A stretch of DNA of 26,376 nt from a virus. This document shows positions 1-6,221 of this stretch, piece after piece. Made by a program: the position numbers and the translations under genes. Under the pieces are notes generated by a model that did not search any database, was not told the DNA's origin, and saw only the letters and a list, made by a program, of their open reading frames with translations. Each line of letters starts with the position of its first letter. The stretch's first letter is position 1. The stretch lies in the IMG/VR virus record IMGVR_UViG_3300009159_000269, positions 1 through 26,376 of that record, one strand, 5' to 3'.

Positions 1-125
1 CTAAGTTTTTCAGCAATTTCATCTTCATCCAAGTCAGGATAAATCTCACTAAGGGTATCGGCATCAATTTCAATGCCATATCGTTTTTCAACTTGATGCC
101 ACTCACTTTTTACTACCGTCACCAT
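1..125 (-). CDS. Small protein, 3' end cut by window edge
   Basis: The 41 visible codons read open from an ATG at 125 to the window edge, so the C-terminus is missing. The visible part is hydrophilic and acidic towards its end (YPDLDEDEIAEKL). A good Shine-Dalgarno (GAAGGA) lies just before the ATG, inside the end of the preceding gene, and the two genes overlap by 23 nt. I do not recognise the protein. Overlap and ribosome-binding site are the main support. Confidence 0.55.
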   Translation of the reverse strand, partial: MVTVVKSEWHQVEKRYGIEIDADTLSEIYPDLDEDEIAEKL

Positions 126-300
126 TTTTCATTCCTTCTTTAATGATTTGTTCCATATAATATATGTACTGTGGATATTGTTTTGCCAATTGAGAAATCA
201 TAGTGTGCATATCACGTTTTATAATTTCTATATCATCTGTTCTGCCGACGAATTCATCTAATTTTTTATTAAGTAAAATTTTAAAATTAGACTTATTCAT
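103..300 (-). CDS. Hypothetical protein, 65 aa
   Basis: This is a small charged, mostly helical protein with no membrane segment or known motif. Its ATG overlaps the TGA of the preceding gene as ATGA, which is typical of translational coupling in phage operons. Its 3' end overlaps the next gene by 23 nt. The length and Lys/Glu-rich composition are typical of small phage accessory proteins. No function is proposed. The coupled start and intact frame make it likely to be real. Confidence 0.65.
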   Translation of the reverse strand: MNKSNFKILLNKKLDEFVGRTDDIEIIKRDMHTMISQLAKQYPQYIYYMEQIIKEGMKNGDGSKK

Positions 301-545
301 TTTATTTCTTTAAGCGGCTTAACATCGTTGTGTTTTACAATTATAAAGTGTTTATACTCTTTGTCAATCTTAATTGGTAAATCTAAGTGTATGGTAATTT
401 CCGGACCAGTGATTTCACTAATCATTCTATCATTACCCACTGTACCCATGAAAGGTATTTTGTTAAACTTACCAAATACTCTATCACCGATAAAGTATTT
501 AGGTTGATATGCTTTTTTTGCAAAGTAATCAGTTAAGCTAGCCAT
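297..545 (-). CDS. Hypothetical protein, 82 aa, beta-rich
   Basis: The predicted protein alternates short hydrophobic strands with glycine and charged turns, for example GDRVFGKFNKIPFMGTVGND near residues 20-40. It ends in a strand-turn-strand stretch with VKHNDVKP. This pattern resembles a small SH3/KOW-like barrel, but that is a composition-based inference. The ATG shares one nucleotide with the stop of the upstream mini-gene (TAATG), and the stop forms ATGA with the next start. It is the middle member of a tightly coupled run of small genes. No specific function is assigned. Confidence 0.7.
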   Translation of the reverse strand: MASLTDYFAKKAYQPKYFIGDRVFGKFNKIPFMGTVGNDRMISEITGPEITIHLDLPIKIDKEYKHFIIVKHNDVKPLKEIK

Positions 546-706
546 TATTGTTGTTGCACACAGAATAAGTGAGCATTCAGTCCACGGTCTTTTAGAATTT
601 TAGAAAGGTCTCTGCATTCTTGATATGTTTTGACCTCAGCCAATTGAGTAAACTTTATCTCAAAAGGTGCTACATCCATTGTAAGTGCAATAATCAACGC
701 CCACAT
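545..706 (-). CDS. Small exported/membrane-anchored protein, likely frameshifted at its 5' end
   Basis: The 53-aa frame begins with a hydrophobic run (MWALIIALTMD) followed by a soluble part with two cysteines, ending CVQQQ. It shares one nucleotide with the next start (TAATG). The proposed ATG at 706 has no ribosome-binding site. A better start at 734 (ATGA overlap with the preceding stop) gives MIKILLAF and then a stop. Removing one T from the five-T run at 710-714 (minus sense) joins the two parts into one protein with a classical hydrophobic N-terminus. I therefore suspect a one-base insertion in the genome or the assembly. Confidence 0.55.
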   Translation of the reverse strand: MWALIIALTMDVAPFEIKFTQLAEVKTYQECRDLSKILKDRGLNAHLFCVQQQ

Positions 707-730
707 ATTAAAAAGCCAATAAGATTTTAA

Positions 731-970
731 TCATTCTTCAACTCCAAAATGTTGTAATAGACCATTCGCACAATCACCAACAGCATCATTATAAGTCAGT
801 TCATTTGTATCGGCAACCTCTTTGTCAAGAATCTGCCCTTTACAATGTTCATAACATTCCCACACAATCAATTCGGCAAACTTTTCCATTTCTTCATTAA
901 TGCCCATCGACTCAATAACGAAATCGTATAGCCCAGCCTGCTCCATAAGTTCTTTAATTTGTTCGTTCAT
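731..970 (-). CDS. HFGVE-tail family small protein, 79 aa
   Basis: This is one of several paralogues in the window. The shared pattern is an N-terminus MNEQIKELMEQ, a central FAELIVWEC helix and a C-terminal QHFGVEE. It is soluble, acidic and helical, with four cysteines. Its ATG overlaps the stop of the upstream paralogue (ATGA), so the two are tandem copies. The stop overlaps the suspected true start of the next gene. I recognise no biochemical function. The strict conservation of the C-terminal five residues suggests a binding tail rather than an enzyme. Confidence 0.75.
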   Translation of the reverse strand: MNEQIKELMEQAGLYDFVIESMGINEEMEKFAELIVWECYEHCKGQILDKEVADTNELTYNDAVGDCANGLLQHFGVEE

Positions 971-1251
971 TCTTCAACTCCGAAATGTTTTTTTATCTTA
1001 TATCCGAATTCTTCAAACTGCCAGGCTAGAGATTGTATCTGTGCCTGGTCACCACGGTCATCTGTTTCCATTGATTGGATACGTTCAGACTTAGATTTAG
1101 CAAGAGCGGCACATTCTTGTACAATCAACTCGGCGAACTTTAAATCCCGTGCTTTAAGCAACTCAGGAGTAAGTTCTCCTTGATTCAATTCAAGGCCTTC
1201 TGCATATTCAGATGCTTGGTTTGCAAATGTGCGGATGATATCCTCGTTCAT
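967..1251 (-). CDS. HFGVE-tail family small protein, 94 aa
   Basis: This paralogue starts MNEDIIRTFANQASEYAEG, carries the core FAELIVQECAALAKSKSER and ends IKKHFGVEE. It has a longer middle section (ETDDRGDQAQIQSLAWQFEE) than its neighbours, predicted helical. It overlaps the next paralogue by 4 nt and its ATG overlaps the stop of the preceding short paralogue (1250-1248). Tandem position and shared 3' ends point to local gene duplication. Function unknown. Confidence 0.75.
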   Translation of the reverse strand: MNEDIIRTFANQASEYAEGLELNQGELTPELLKARDLKFAELIVQECAALAKSKSERIQSMETDDRGDQAQIQSLAWQFEEFGYKIKKHFGVEE

Positions 1252-1358
1252 TCTTCAACTCCGAAATGTTCTTTTAAATCTTTAGCCAGGTGCTCGGCAA
1301 CTCGTTTAACTGTGTTTAGGCATACTGTATGATGCCCAAGCCGCTCATTACTTCCCAA
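1248..1358 (-). CDS. Short HFGVE-tail family member, non-ATG start or truncated
   Basis: The frame ends in VKRVAEHLAKDLKEHFGVEE and overlaps the next gene as ATGA, so the C-terminal part clearly belongs to the family. No ATG is available in frame. The only candidate is a TTG at 1358, giving 36 aa and overlapping the SPFH gene by 11 nt. In another frame an ATG at 1348 overlaps the SPFH stop (TAATG) but reaches a stop after ten codons. One missing base near the CC at 1320-1321 would join them. The FAELIV core is absent, so this copy is truncated, frameshifted or starts at TTG. Confidence 0.45.
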   Translation of the reverse strand: MGSNERLGHHTVCLNTVKRVAEHLAKDLKEHFGVEE

Positions 1359-2199
1359 TGTTCATCATTGTTTTAGTATCGCCACCTAACACTGTAGTTG
1401 GTAACTTACCATCCCACTTTTCAATCCATTGCAGTTGTACATAATTTGCACCACCGTTTGACTGAATAGCAGTTGCTTGAATACTAATTGCTTCGGCTTC
1501 ACCTTTAGCTTGTGCAACACGACTTGCGGCTTCAACTTTAATACGTTCCAAGTCTTGTTCAGCCTTGAGTTTGTTTTGTGTAGCAATAACTTTGCTCTCA
1601 ATAGCCTTTTGATAATCAGCACTGAATCCAAAGTTAACTAGACTTACACCACTTACATCAATATTGAACGGAGCCATTTTAGTACGCAAGTGTTCAGTGA
1701 TAGAGTTACTAACTTCATCACGTTTAGTAATCAATTCCTCACTAGTATAATGACCTGTAACTGATTTGAATGCCTCATTGATACCTGGTCCAAGAACTTT
1801 GTCATCTACATTAAGACCAAACTCTTTGTAAATGTGCGGAACCTTTGCGGCATTCAGACGATACTGCACAACAATGTCGGTGTGTACTTGTTGCAGGTCT
1901 TTTGTACCCGCACTTGCACCACTTAGTTGTGACTTCTGCAACCGTACATCTACGTCTTTAATACTGGACAAAGGATTAACAAAATGAACACCCTCACTTA
2001 GCGGAGTCATATTAACCTCACCGAATGTAACTTGTACACCAGTGTGACCTGCACTAATCACAGTGAATGCGGCCGCAACGATTGTGAACAAGAAAAATGC
2101 TACACCCGAAACAATACCTACAAACACTTTATCAAACAAAAATATAATACCACCTGCGATAACAATACCAAGAATCAAACCCATTAAAATTGTAAACAT
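1348..2199 (-). CDS. SPFH/band 7 (prohibitin-like) membrane protein
   Basis: This 283-aa protein has two hydrophobic segments at the N-terminus (about residues 1-24 and 28-50). A prohibitin-type SPFH domain follows, with GHTGVQVTFGEV, EGVHFVNPL and VDVRLQ near residues 50-90. The C-terminal half is a long charged coiled coil (KVIATQNKLKAEQDLERIKV and an Ala/Glu-rich continuation). SPFH proteins form ring-like scaffolds on membranes, and some large phages carry one with unknown role. A ribosome-binding site (AGGA) precedes the ATG and a TATAAT element lies 23-28 nt upstream of it. It likely localises to the host inner membrane during infection, perhaps restraining membrane proteases or stabilising membrane complexes, which is inference. 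Confidence 0.88.
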   Translation of the reverse strand: MFTILMGLILGIVIAGGIIFLFDKVFVGIVSGVAFFLFTIVAAAFTVISAGHTGVQVTFGEVNMTPLSEGVHFVNPLSSIKDVDVRLQKSQLSGASAGTKDLQQVHTDIVVQYRLNAAKVPHIYKEFGLNVDDKVLGPGINEAFKSVTGHYTSEELITKRDEVSNSITEHLRTKMAPFNIDVSGVSLVNFGFSADYQKAIESKVIATQNKLKAEQDLERIKVEAASRVAQAKGEAEAISIQATAIQSNGGANYVQLQWIEKWDGKLPTTVLGGDTKTMMNIGK

Positions 2200-2221
2200 A
2201 CTATTTCCTAGTTAAAGACAC

Positions 2222-2251
2222 ATTATACACGAAAAAATCATTTATCGTCAC
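2222..2251 (-). promoter_or_regulatory. Candidate sigma70 promoter before the SPFH gene
   Basis: On the minus strand GTGACG (2251-2246) is followed by 18 nt and a perfect TATAAT (2227-2222). The -10 box is consensus; the -35 keeps only the TGAC core and lies inside the end of the ligase gene. The SPFH start codon is 23 nt downstream of the -10. This is the only intergenic gap in that section, which favours a real promoter. Confidence 0.5.
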
Positions 2252-3575
2252 GAAAACGGACAAATCGGGGGAAACGCAAACTATAAGTACCATCACGATT
2301 TTGGGTAACTACATCGCACAAGATTTCGGCTGTACGCCCAATAATCAAATTGCTGTCTGCCCAATAACTGTCACGATCCTCGTCACTATATCCACTACCC
2401 ACATTCACTTGAATGAATTTACCATCATCTTCTCCCTCACAAACAAGAGCACCAAGACGACCAGCATTTCTACCTGTACCTTCTTCAAGACCAACAACAG
2501 TTAAATCTACTGTGATTGTGGGTTTCCATTTCATCCAGTCTGTACTACGTTTACAGACATATGGCGCATCAACATTCTTAATCATAATGCCTTCAAATCC
2601 AGCATTCACTTGATCCTTAGCATATCGTTCTAATTGATCCTTACCCGCCGCTGTATCCAAATCAACCATGATATGTGGTAACAACTCAACATTTGGCATG
2701 TCATCAATAATACTACGCATATCTTCTAAGATAGTAATGCGTTTGTGTAGTTGTGCATTCCAATGACCTTCACGGAAGGCTGCTACTGGTATAATGTCAA
2801 ATACATTGAACACACTATCCTCTGCTTGTACATCAGTCTTGCGGCGTGCTTGTCGCATAAGTTCTTGGAATGTGTTACCAATCACTTCACCGTCCATTAC
2901 AAAGCCCATGCTCAAGTTACTACTTGCGGCTTTATGTGTAAGTTTTATAAAGTTCTCACGCACTTGATTTTCAATATGACCAAAGTTGTCAAACTGTTTA
3001 CCATTGCGACTGAAACAAATAGTGACAATATTGCCATCTTCATCTGGGATAGCGGTCAACAATACACGGACACCGTCAAGTTTAGGCTCAAGACGTTTGA
3101 TACCTTGCATCTCTGGACGACCTTCACTATTGGTTGCTAATTGACAACCAAAGATTGGTACTTCATATTCAGTACCTTTACAAATCTTATTAATTGTCTT
3201 ATCACTGATACCCGCACGTAAGTCTCTACGCAATACAGGTGCTAGGAATGTGTTCCATTCAATAGTATCAAATCGTTCAGCCATGTTTTGTACAGCATCA
3301 CGTGCCGCATGACCTGTCAACTTACGTTGGCTAAGTTGATACATCAATGTATTGAATTCATCCCAGGGATTTTCTGCGTCAAAAATACCTACAGTATCGG
3401 GTACTTGACGAATACCAAATGTAACATAGGGATTATAACAGGCGTTAGTAAGGCCCAAAAAAATCTGACTAATACGATTGCCTAGGACACTTGCCTCAAG
3501 CGCCTGCAAAATTACATCTTCTTTATGAAGGCGGCTATCGCTCTCGTTTAATTTATTAATCCAACTTGCACTCAT
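2238..3575 (-). CDS. ATP-dependent DNA ligase
   Basis: This 445-aa protein has the nucleotidyltransferase motifs of ATP-dependent DNA ligases in order. Motif I is EPKLDGVR at about residues 163-170, with Lys165 the expected AMP-bound residue. Then come VMDGEVIG (motif III), GFEGIMIKN (motif IV) and WMKWKP (motif V), followed by an OB-fold domain with VVGLEEGTG. The N-terminal region is a helical DNA-binding domain. The enzyme seals nicks in double-stranded DNA during replication and repair. It is slightly shorter than T4 gp30. It overlaps the preceding small gene by 4 nt. All motif residues appear intact. Confidence 0.95.
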   Translation of the reverse strand: MSASWINKLNESDSRLHKEDVILQALEASVLGNRISQIFLGLTNACYNPYVTFGIRQVPDTVGIFDAENPWDEFNTLMYQLSQRKLTGHAARDAVQNMAERFDTIEWNTFLAPVLRRDLRAGISDKTINKICKGTEYEVPIFGCQLATNSEGRPEMQGIKRLEPKLDGVRVLLTAIPDEDGNIVTICFSRNGKQFDNFGHIENQVRENFIKLTHKAASSNLSMGFVMDGEVIGNTFQELMRQARRKTDVQAEDSVFNVFDIIPVAAFREGHWNAQLHKRITILEDMRSIIDDMPNVELLPHIMVDLDTAAGKDQLERYAKDQVNAGFEGIMIKNVDAPYVCKRSTDWMKWKPTITVDLTVVGLEEGTGRNAGRLGALVCEGEDDGKFIQVNVGSGYSDEDRDSYWADSNLIIGRTAEILCDVVTQNRDGTYSLRFPRFVRFRDDK

Positions 3576-3814
3576 TCAGTATCCCTTTTTCTTGTCTGTT
3601 TTGCAAATAATTCAAGTGCCTCAATTAAATTAAGAACACCCTCCTCGTTCATAGTAAGTGTAGTGTAACCTATTCTTAAAGTTATACGATTATCATCAGT
3701 TATACCAATGCTGTATTGCTCTTGTTCTTTTTTAGGAGGTTCAATATAAGGTACCTTCTCAGGGAACTTAACTACATTAGATTGGTCACGCTTTTTAAAA
3801 AAATCAAATATCAT
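3572..3814 (-). CDS. Hypothetical protein, 80 aa
   Basis: The protein starts with a basic, aromatic segment (MIFDFFKKRDQSN), has a proline-rich linker (VPYIEPPKKEQEQ) and then a compact beta-beta-helix region (ITLRIGYTTLTMNEEGVLNLIEALELF). The second half could bind DNA or a partner protein, but I cannot place it in a family. Its start overlaps the expected stop of the upstream HFGVE-family gene as TAATG and its stop overlaps the ligase start as ATGA. It is probably co-translated with the ligase. Confidence 0.7.
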   Translation of the reverse strand: MIFDFFKKRDQSNVVKFPEKVPYIEPPKKEQEQYSIGITDDNRITLRIGYTTLTMNEEGVLNLIEALELFAKQTRKRDTE

Positions 3815-3817
3815 TAT

Positions 3818-4024
3818 TCAACTCCGAAATGTTCCTTTGATTCCACTCCAACAGGCAAGCGCAGAGTTATCTTTTTGCATAACATCCTCACAGATTTTCA
3901 TACATTCCCATACAATCAAATCAGCAAACTTTTTTGTATCAAAGTGCAGATGACCGTCTACTAGTACACCGTCTACACGATGGCTCCAGCATTGTTGTTC
4001 TAGTTCTTTAATTCGTTGATTCAT
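3818..4024 (-). CDS. HFGVE-tail family protein with a shifted C-terminus
   Basis: From the ATG at 4024 the protein reads MNQRIKELEQQ, then the family core FADLIVWEC near the middle, and ends GIKGTFRS at 3818. In the neighbouring frame the same DNA reads IKEHFGVE and stops at 3814 in a TAATG overlap with the next gene, exactly as in the paralogues. One extra base in AAAGGAAC (about 3832-3838) explains the difference. A GTG at 4033 is in frame, but the ATG matches the paralogues. The family tail is therefore lost or needs recoding, unless the base is an assembly error. Confidence 0.65.
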   Translation of the reverse strand: MNQRIKELEQQCWSHRVDGVLVDGHLHFDTKKFADLIVWECMKICEDVMQKDNSALACWSGIKGTFRS

Positions 4025-4029
4025 ATAAT

Positions 4030-4119
4030 TCACTCAAACATAAGTATTAGGGCGGCCAATAAGAATGCAAAAAGAAATTGACCAAAGAACAATAACAGTA
4101 GAACGGCGATCCATGCCAT
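4030..4119 (-). CDS. 29-aa single-pass membrane peptide
   Basis: The whole peptide is one hydrophobic helix (MAWIAVLLLLFFGQ..., ending LILMFE) with almost no soluble part. The ATG lies two nucleotides after the stop of the upstream membrane gene (TGATAATG), and the stop is followed by the HFGVE-family gene. Tiny membrane peptides are common in phages as lysis modulators, superinfection-exclusion factors or parts of membrane complexes. None of these can be assigned here. The position in a coupled chain supports translation. Confidence 0.6.
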   Translation of the reverse strand: MAWIAVLLLLFFGQFLFAFLLAALILMFE

Positions 4120-4121
4120 TA

Positions 4122-4253
4122 TCAATCCTTAACTTGTTCTTGCACAATTGCTTTGGTTTTGTTAACGCTATTATCCAAAAGTTTAGCAATTCCGCTAAAG
4201 CCCACGGTAGCAACAACTATACCGAATACAGTTCCAACAAAAAAATTACGCAT
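4122..4253 (-). CDS. 43-aa membrane protein
   Basis: The protein has one N-terminal membrane segment (residues about 3-23, NFFVGTVFGIVVATVGF) and a short charged tail (NKTKAIVQEQVKD). A strong ribosome-binding site (CAGGAG) precedes the ATG and a sigma70 promoter lies just upstream. It is the first gene of the unit leading to the ligase and SPFH genes. Topology would probably place the charged tail outside the inner membrane or along its surface; that is inference. No family was recognised. Confidence 0.75.
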   Translation of the reverse strand: MRNFFVGTVFGIVVATVGFSGIAKLLDNSVNKTKAIVQEQVKD

Positions 4254-4282
4254 AAAAACTCCTGTGTGTGAAAGATGAATAT

Positions 4283-4311
4283 AGTATACTATATTGCGTA
4301 TTAAATGTCAA
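4283..4311 (-). promoter_or_regulatory. Sigma70 promoter for the 4253 membrane gene and ligase unit
   Basis: Minus strand: TTGACA at 4311-4306, a 17-nt spacer, and TATACT at 4288-4283. The -35 is perfect and the -10 differs at one position. It begins a few nucleotides after the stop of the OB-fold-like gene and precedes a CA-rich leader with CAGGAG. Confidence 0.85.
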
Positions 4312-4315
4312 TATA

Positions 4316-4975
4316 TTACGCAACAATTTTAACCCGATTCAATTGGGTACTGTTGTCACGGTGTGCTTTGACGGTGCCGAAAAAGTTATATGTTTTTCCA
4401 ACTTCAACATTGTTGATATGATTGTAAGCAAAAAATACTGCTTGGTCATCATCGGTAATACCGGTAACATAATTGGTATTCCATTTATGACTATAATTGG
4501 TCTTTACAATTTCAACTGTAAACTCAGCCTTATCTCCGATACGTCCAATATATCCGCCACTAGCAAATTTAACACGTTGTTCGGCATTCTCTCGTTTGGC
4601 TCCACGCTCATAACAACTGGGCAGACTAGCGATAACGGCAACATCATAATTATCATTAATGATATCACGATTGGCAATAAGCATTGCAGTGTTATCAAAC
4701 TCACTCAATTTAATTCCTTTGAGAATTTTAAAAGTAAATGCTTGATAGTACTTGCGAACCGTTTTAGCCTGCTCACGATCCTCGTCAGTAATTTGTGTAG
4801 TGTCTGCCAGCAATAACTCTACCAGTTGGCGATTAGATTTTTGATCCATACTAGGATCAGATTCGGACGATACACTCAGTTTAATATACGCACCATTGAC
4901 TCGTTGGGCCTGACAAGCCGCGGCCCAAACATCATCGGCATTAAAATTAAGAACAGGTTTCTGATATTTAGGCAT
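4316..4975 (-). CDS. OB-fold-like protein, possible ssDNA-binding or replication accessory
   Basis: The 219-aa protein has an N-terminal domain with helical segments (NADDVWAAACQAQRVNGAYI). Its C-terminal ~85 residues have OB-fold character: GGYIGRIGDKAEFTVEIVK, then WNTNYVTGITDDDQAVFFAY and GTVKAHRDNSTQLNRVKIV. I take the ATG at 4975, in a TAATG overlap and with GGAG in front, rather than the in-frame TTG at 4987. The C-terminal pattern suggests binding of single-stranded nucleic acid, supported only by pattern recognition. It follows a small gene under its own promoter. Confidence 0.7.
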   Translation of the reverse strand: MPKYQKPVLNFNADDVWAAACQAQRVNGAYIKLSVSSESDPSMDQKSNRQLVELLLADTTQITDEDREQAKTVRKYYQAFTFKILKGIKLSEFDNTAMLIANRDIINDNYDVAVIASLPSCYERGAKRENAEQRVKFASGGYIGRIGDKAEFTVEIVKTNYSHKWNTNYVTGITDDDQAVFFAYNHINNVEVGKTYNFFGTVKAHRDNSTQLNRVKIVA

Positions 4976-5247
4976 TACATGCTCCAAAAAGATTCGCTAG
5001 AGGGTGAACAGAAATACGGGGTATCGTAACGCTCTTGGTAAGTCTTACCAGTCATCATGTTACGTTTTGTGACAAAAGTCTCATGTGCCTCAACAATGAA
5101 ACCCAACTTAGTTTTTGACTCAATCACAGCCTTGATGTAGGCTCTAGTGACAGGGGCAAATTCTTGTTTAGTTACAAGACGCTTACCGCCCTTAACACGT
5201 TTGTCAGATTTGTACAGTTCCAATGTGTATTCAACTAGTGCAGACAT
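4975..5247 (-). CDS. Hypothetical protein, 90 aa
   Basis: The start is MSALVEYTLELYK at 5247, chosen because AAAGGAGCT lies at the right spacing. The frame is open further upstream but that part is promoter leader. The protein is basic (KSDKRVKGGKRLVTKQ) with a helix containing RAYIKAVIESKTK and an aromatic C-terminus. It shares one nucleotide with the OB-fold-like gene. The basic charge and partner gene make nucleic-acid binding possible, but no family was recognised. Confidence 0.75.
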   Translation of the reverse strand: MSALVEYTLELYKSDKRVKGGKRLVTKQEFAPVTRAYIKAVIESKTKLGFIVEAHETFVTKRNMMTGKTYQERYDTPYFCSPSSESFWSM

Positions 5248-5276
5248 TTCAGCTCCTTTAATCAATCAATACAAGT

Positions 5277-5305
5277 ATTATATACCCAAAACGATTTATT
5301 GTCAA
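5277..5305 (-). promoter_or_regulatory. Consensus sigma70 promoter
   Basis: Minus strand: TTGACA (5305-5300), 17 nt, TATAAT (5282-5277), both perfect. The leader from the -10 to AAAGGAGCT is identical to that of the promoter at 6169-6197, indicating a duplicated promoter cassette. It drives the 90-aa gene and the OB-fold-like gene. Confidence 0.92.
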
Positions 5306-5309
5306 CCTT

Positions 5310-5468
5310 TTATTGTTCATTACAATAAAGATATGATCCTACTTGCCGGCAAACTGGATTTCGCATAGACTTCATTATTTGTAATGCTTTTTCACTCATT
5401 GGATCAGTCTGTACTTGGGCACAACTTGCTAACATTACAACTAATACTAAAGTACTAACTTTTCTCAT
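5310..5468 (-). CDS. 52-aa lipoprotein
   Basis: The N-terminus MRKVSTLVLVVMLASCAQ is a lipoprotein signal peptide with lipobox LASC at residues 13-16, predicting lipidation of Cys16. The mature ~37 residues contain a cysteine pair (PVC and LYC, about residues 40 and 49) that could form a disulfide in the periplasm. It follows the 124-aa gene by one nucleotide and ends just before the next promoter. Small phage lipoproteins act as outer spanins or superinfection-exclusion proteins. No inner spanin partner is visible beside it, so exclusion is the weaker-supported but plausible guess. Confidence 0.75.
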   Translation of the reverse strand: MRKVSTLVLVVMLASCAQVQTDPMSEKALQIMKSMRNPVCRQVGSYLYCNEQ

Positions 5469-5469
5469 A

Positions 5470-5844
5470 TTAGGCTACTTTTCTGAAGTAGCTATAAGGC
5501 AAACCCTGAGTAAAACAAAAGTACTCAAAATCACCGTTAGCACCTTCTGCGTCCATCAACCAAGCAATGACTCGTTCACGATTGGTACCGGTGTGCATGA
5601 GGTTAGCGACAGTATCCTCAAACTTAGCAATAGCTTGTGCCTCAGCAGTTTTGCGCTGGACCTCAGCCTGCTCAATAGCAGTAGCCAATGAAGCAAACTC
5701 TGCTTCAAAGTGTTCTAAAGTCCAGCCTGAAGTGTCAACGCCACGTGGGCGAACGCCATAAGCATCCTTGTACATATCCCAATATGTACATTGAGCCTGC
5801 TCTAGTGCAGACATTTCTTCCCAAGATTTTAATTTGTTTGACAT
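5470..5844 (-). CDS. Conserved-looking phage protein, 124 aa
   Basis: The protein begins SWEEMSALEQAQCTYWDMYKD, continues with GVRPRGVDTSGWT and an acidic helix (EHFEAEFASLATAIEQAEVQ), and ends in an aromatic segment (DFEYFCFTQGLPYSYF). I have the impression of similar proteins in other tailed phages, without known function. The ATG has GGAAACGA upstream and its own promoter at 5877-5905. Predicted cytoplasmic. The RPRGVDT motif suggests a conserved functional surface. Confidence 0.8.
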   Translation of the reverse strand: MSNKLKSWEEMSALEQAQCTYWDMYKDAYGVRPRGVDTSGWTLEHFEAEFASLATAIEQAEVQRKTAEAQAIAKFEDTVANLMHTGTNRERVIAWLMDAEGANGDFEYFCFTQGLPYSYFRKVA

Positions 5845-5876
5845 TTCGTTTCCTTTTCTTTACTGTCTAAGAGTCT

Positions 5877-5905
5877 ATTATATACCCAAATCCATTTATT
5901 GTCAA
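5877..5905 (-). promoter_or_regulatory. Consensus sigma70 promoter
   Basis: Minus strand: TTGACA (5905-5900), 17 nt, TATAAT (5882-5877). The stop codon TGA of the upstream 78-aa gene is part of the -35 box. Its spacer ends TTTGGGTA as in the sister promoters, but its leader differs. AAATCC upstream and GGATTT in the spacer form an inverted repeat around the -35. Confidence 0.92.
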
Positions 5906-6138
5906 GTTTTGGATTTCTGAGCACCAACGATTTCCCAATGATTTCCGTCACATTTGACAAAAATCTTACGACCAAAAACTGTCACAAAACCATACTCACC
6001 GTCTTGATAGACGTTGACCGGATCAGGGATAATGGTTACTGTACGGGGTGTCTCACAGTAATCCCAACGCCTAGTAGGAAGTTTGTTTTTGAAATACATG
6101 TAATTCTGACTACCTGTAACAAAAAGTTTTACCTTCAT
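5902..6138 (-). CDS. Hypothetical protein, 78 aa
   Basis: This is a beta-rich basic protein: MKVKLFVTGSQNYMYFKNK, then VTIIPDPVNVYQDGEYGFVTVFGRKIFVKCDGNHWEIVG. The regular strand spacing suggests a small barrel. It has its own promoter and an AGGAGCTAGTTATG start region. Its stop overlaps the -35 box of the next promoter. No known family was recognised. Confidence 0.75.
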   Translation of the reverse strand: MKVKLFVTGSQNYMYFKNKLPTRRWDYCETPRTVTIIPDPVNVYQDGEYGFVTVFGRKIFVKCDGNHWEIVGAQKSKT

Positions 6139-6168
6139 AACTAGCTCCTTTAATCAATCAATACAAGT

Positions 6169-6197
6169 ATTATATACCCAAACCGATTTATTGTCAA
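6169..6197 (-). promoter_or_regulatory. Consensus sigma70 promoter with flanking inverted repeat
   Basis: Minus strand: TTGACA (6197-6192), 17 nt, TATAAT (6174-6169). A 9-nt inverted repeat (ATACCCAAA upstream, TTTGGGTAT overlapping the spacer and -10) brackets the -35, which could be an operator. The leader is the same as that of the promoter at 5277-5305. Confidence 0.92.
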
Positions 6198-6221
6198 GTT
6201 TTGGGTATGTAACATTAAGTA

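Noticed and set aside
2751-3140. 129-codon plus-strand frame
   Set aside because: Antisense to the ligase core, including its motif I; composition rich in Cys, Thr and His as expected for a shadow frame.
4268-4816. 182-codon open frame on the plus strand
   Set aside because: It lies wholly antisense to the OB-fold-like gene and the promoter at 4283, has no ribosome-binding site, and its protein looks like an antisense product of coding DNA. All other genes run on the minus strand.
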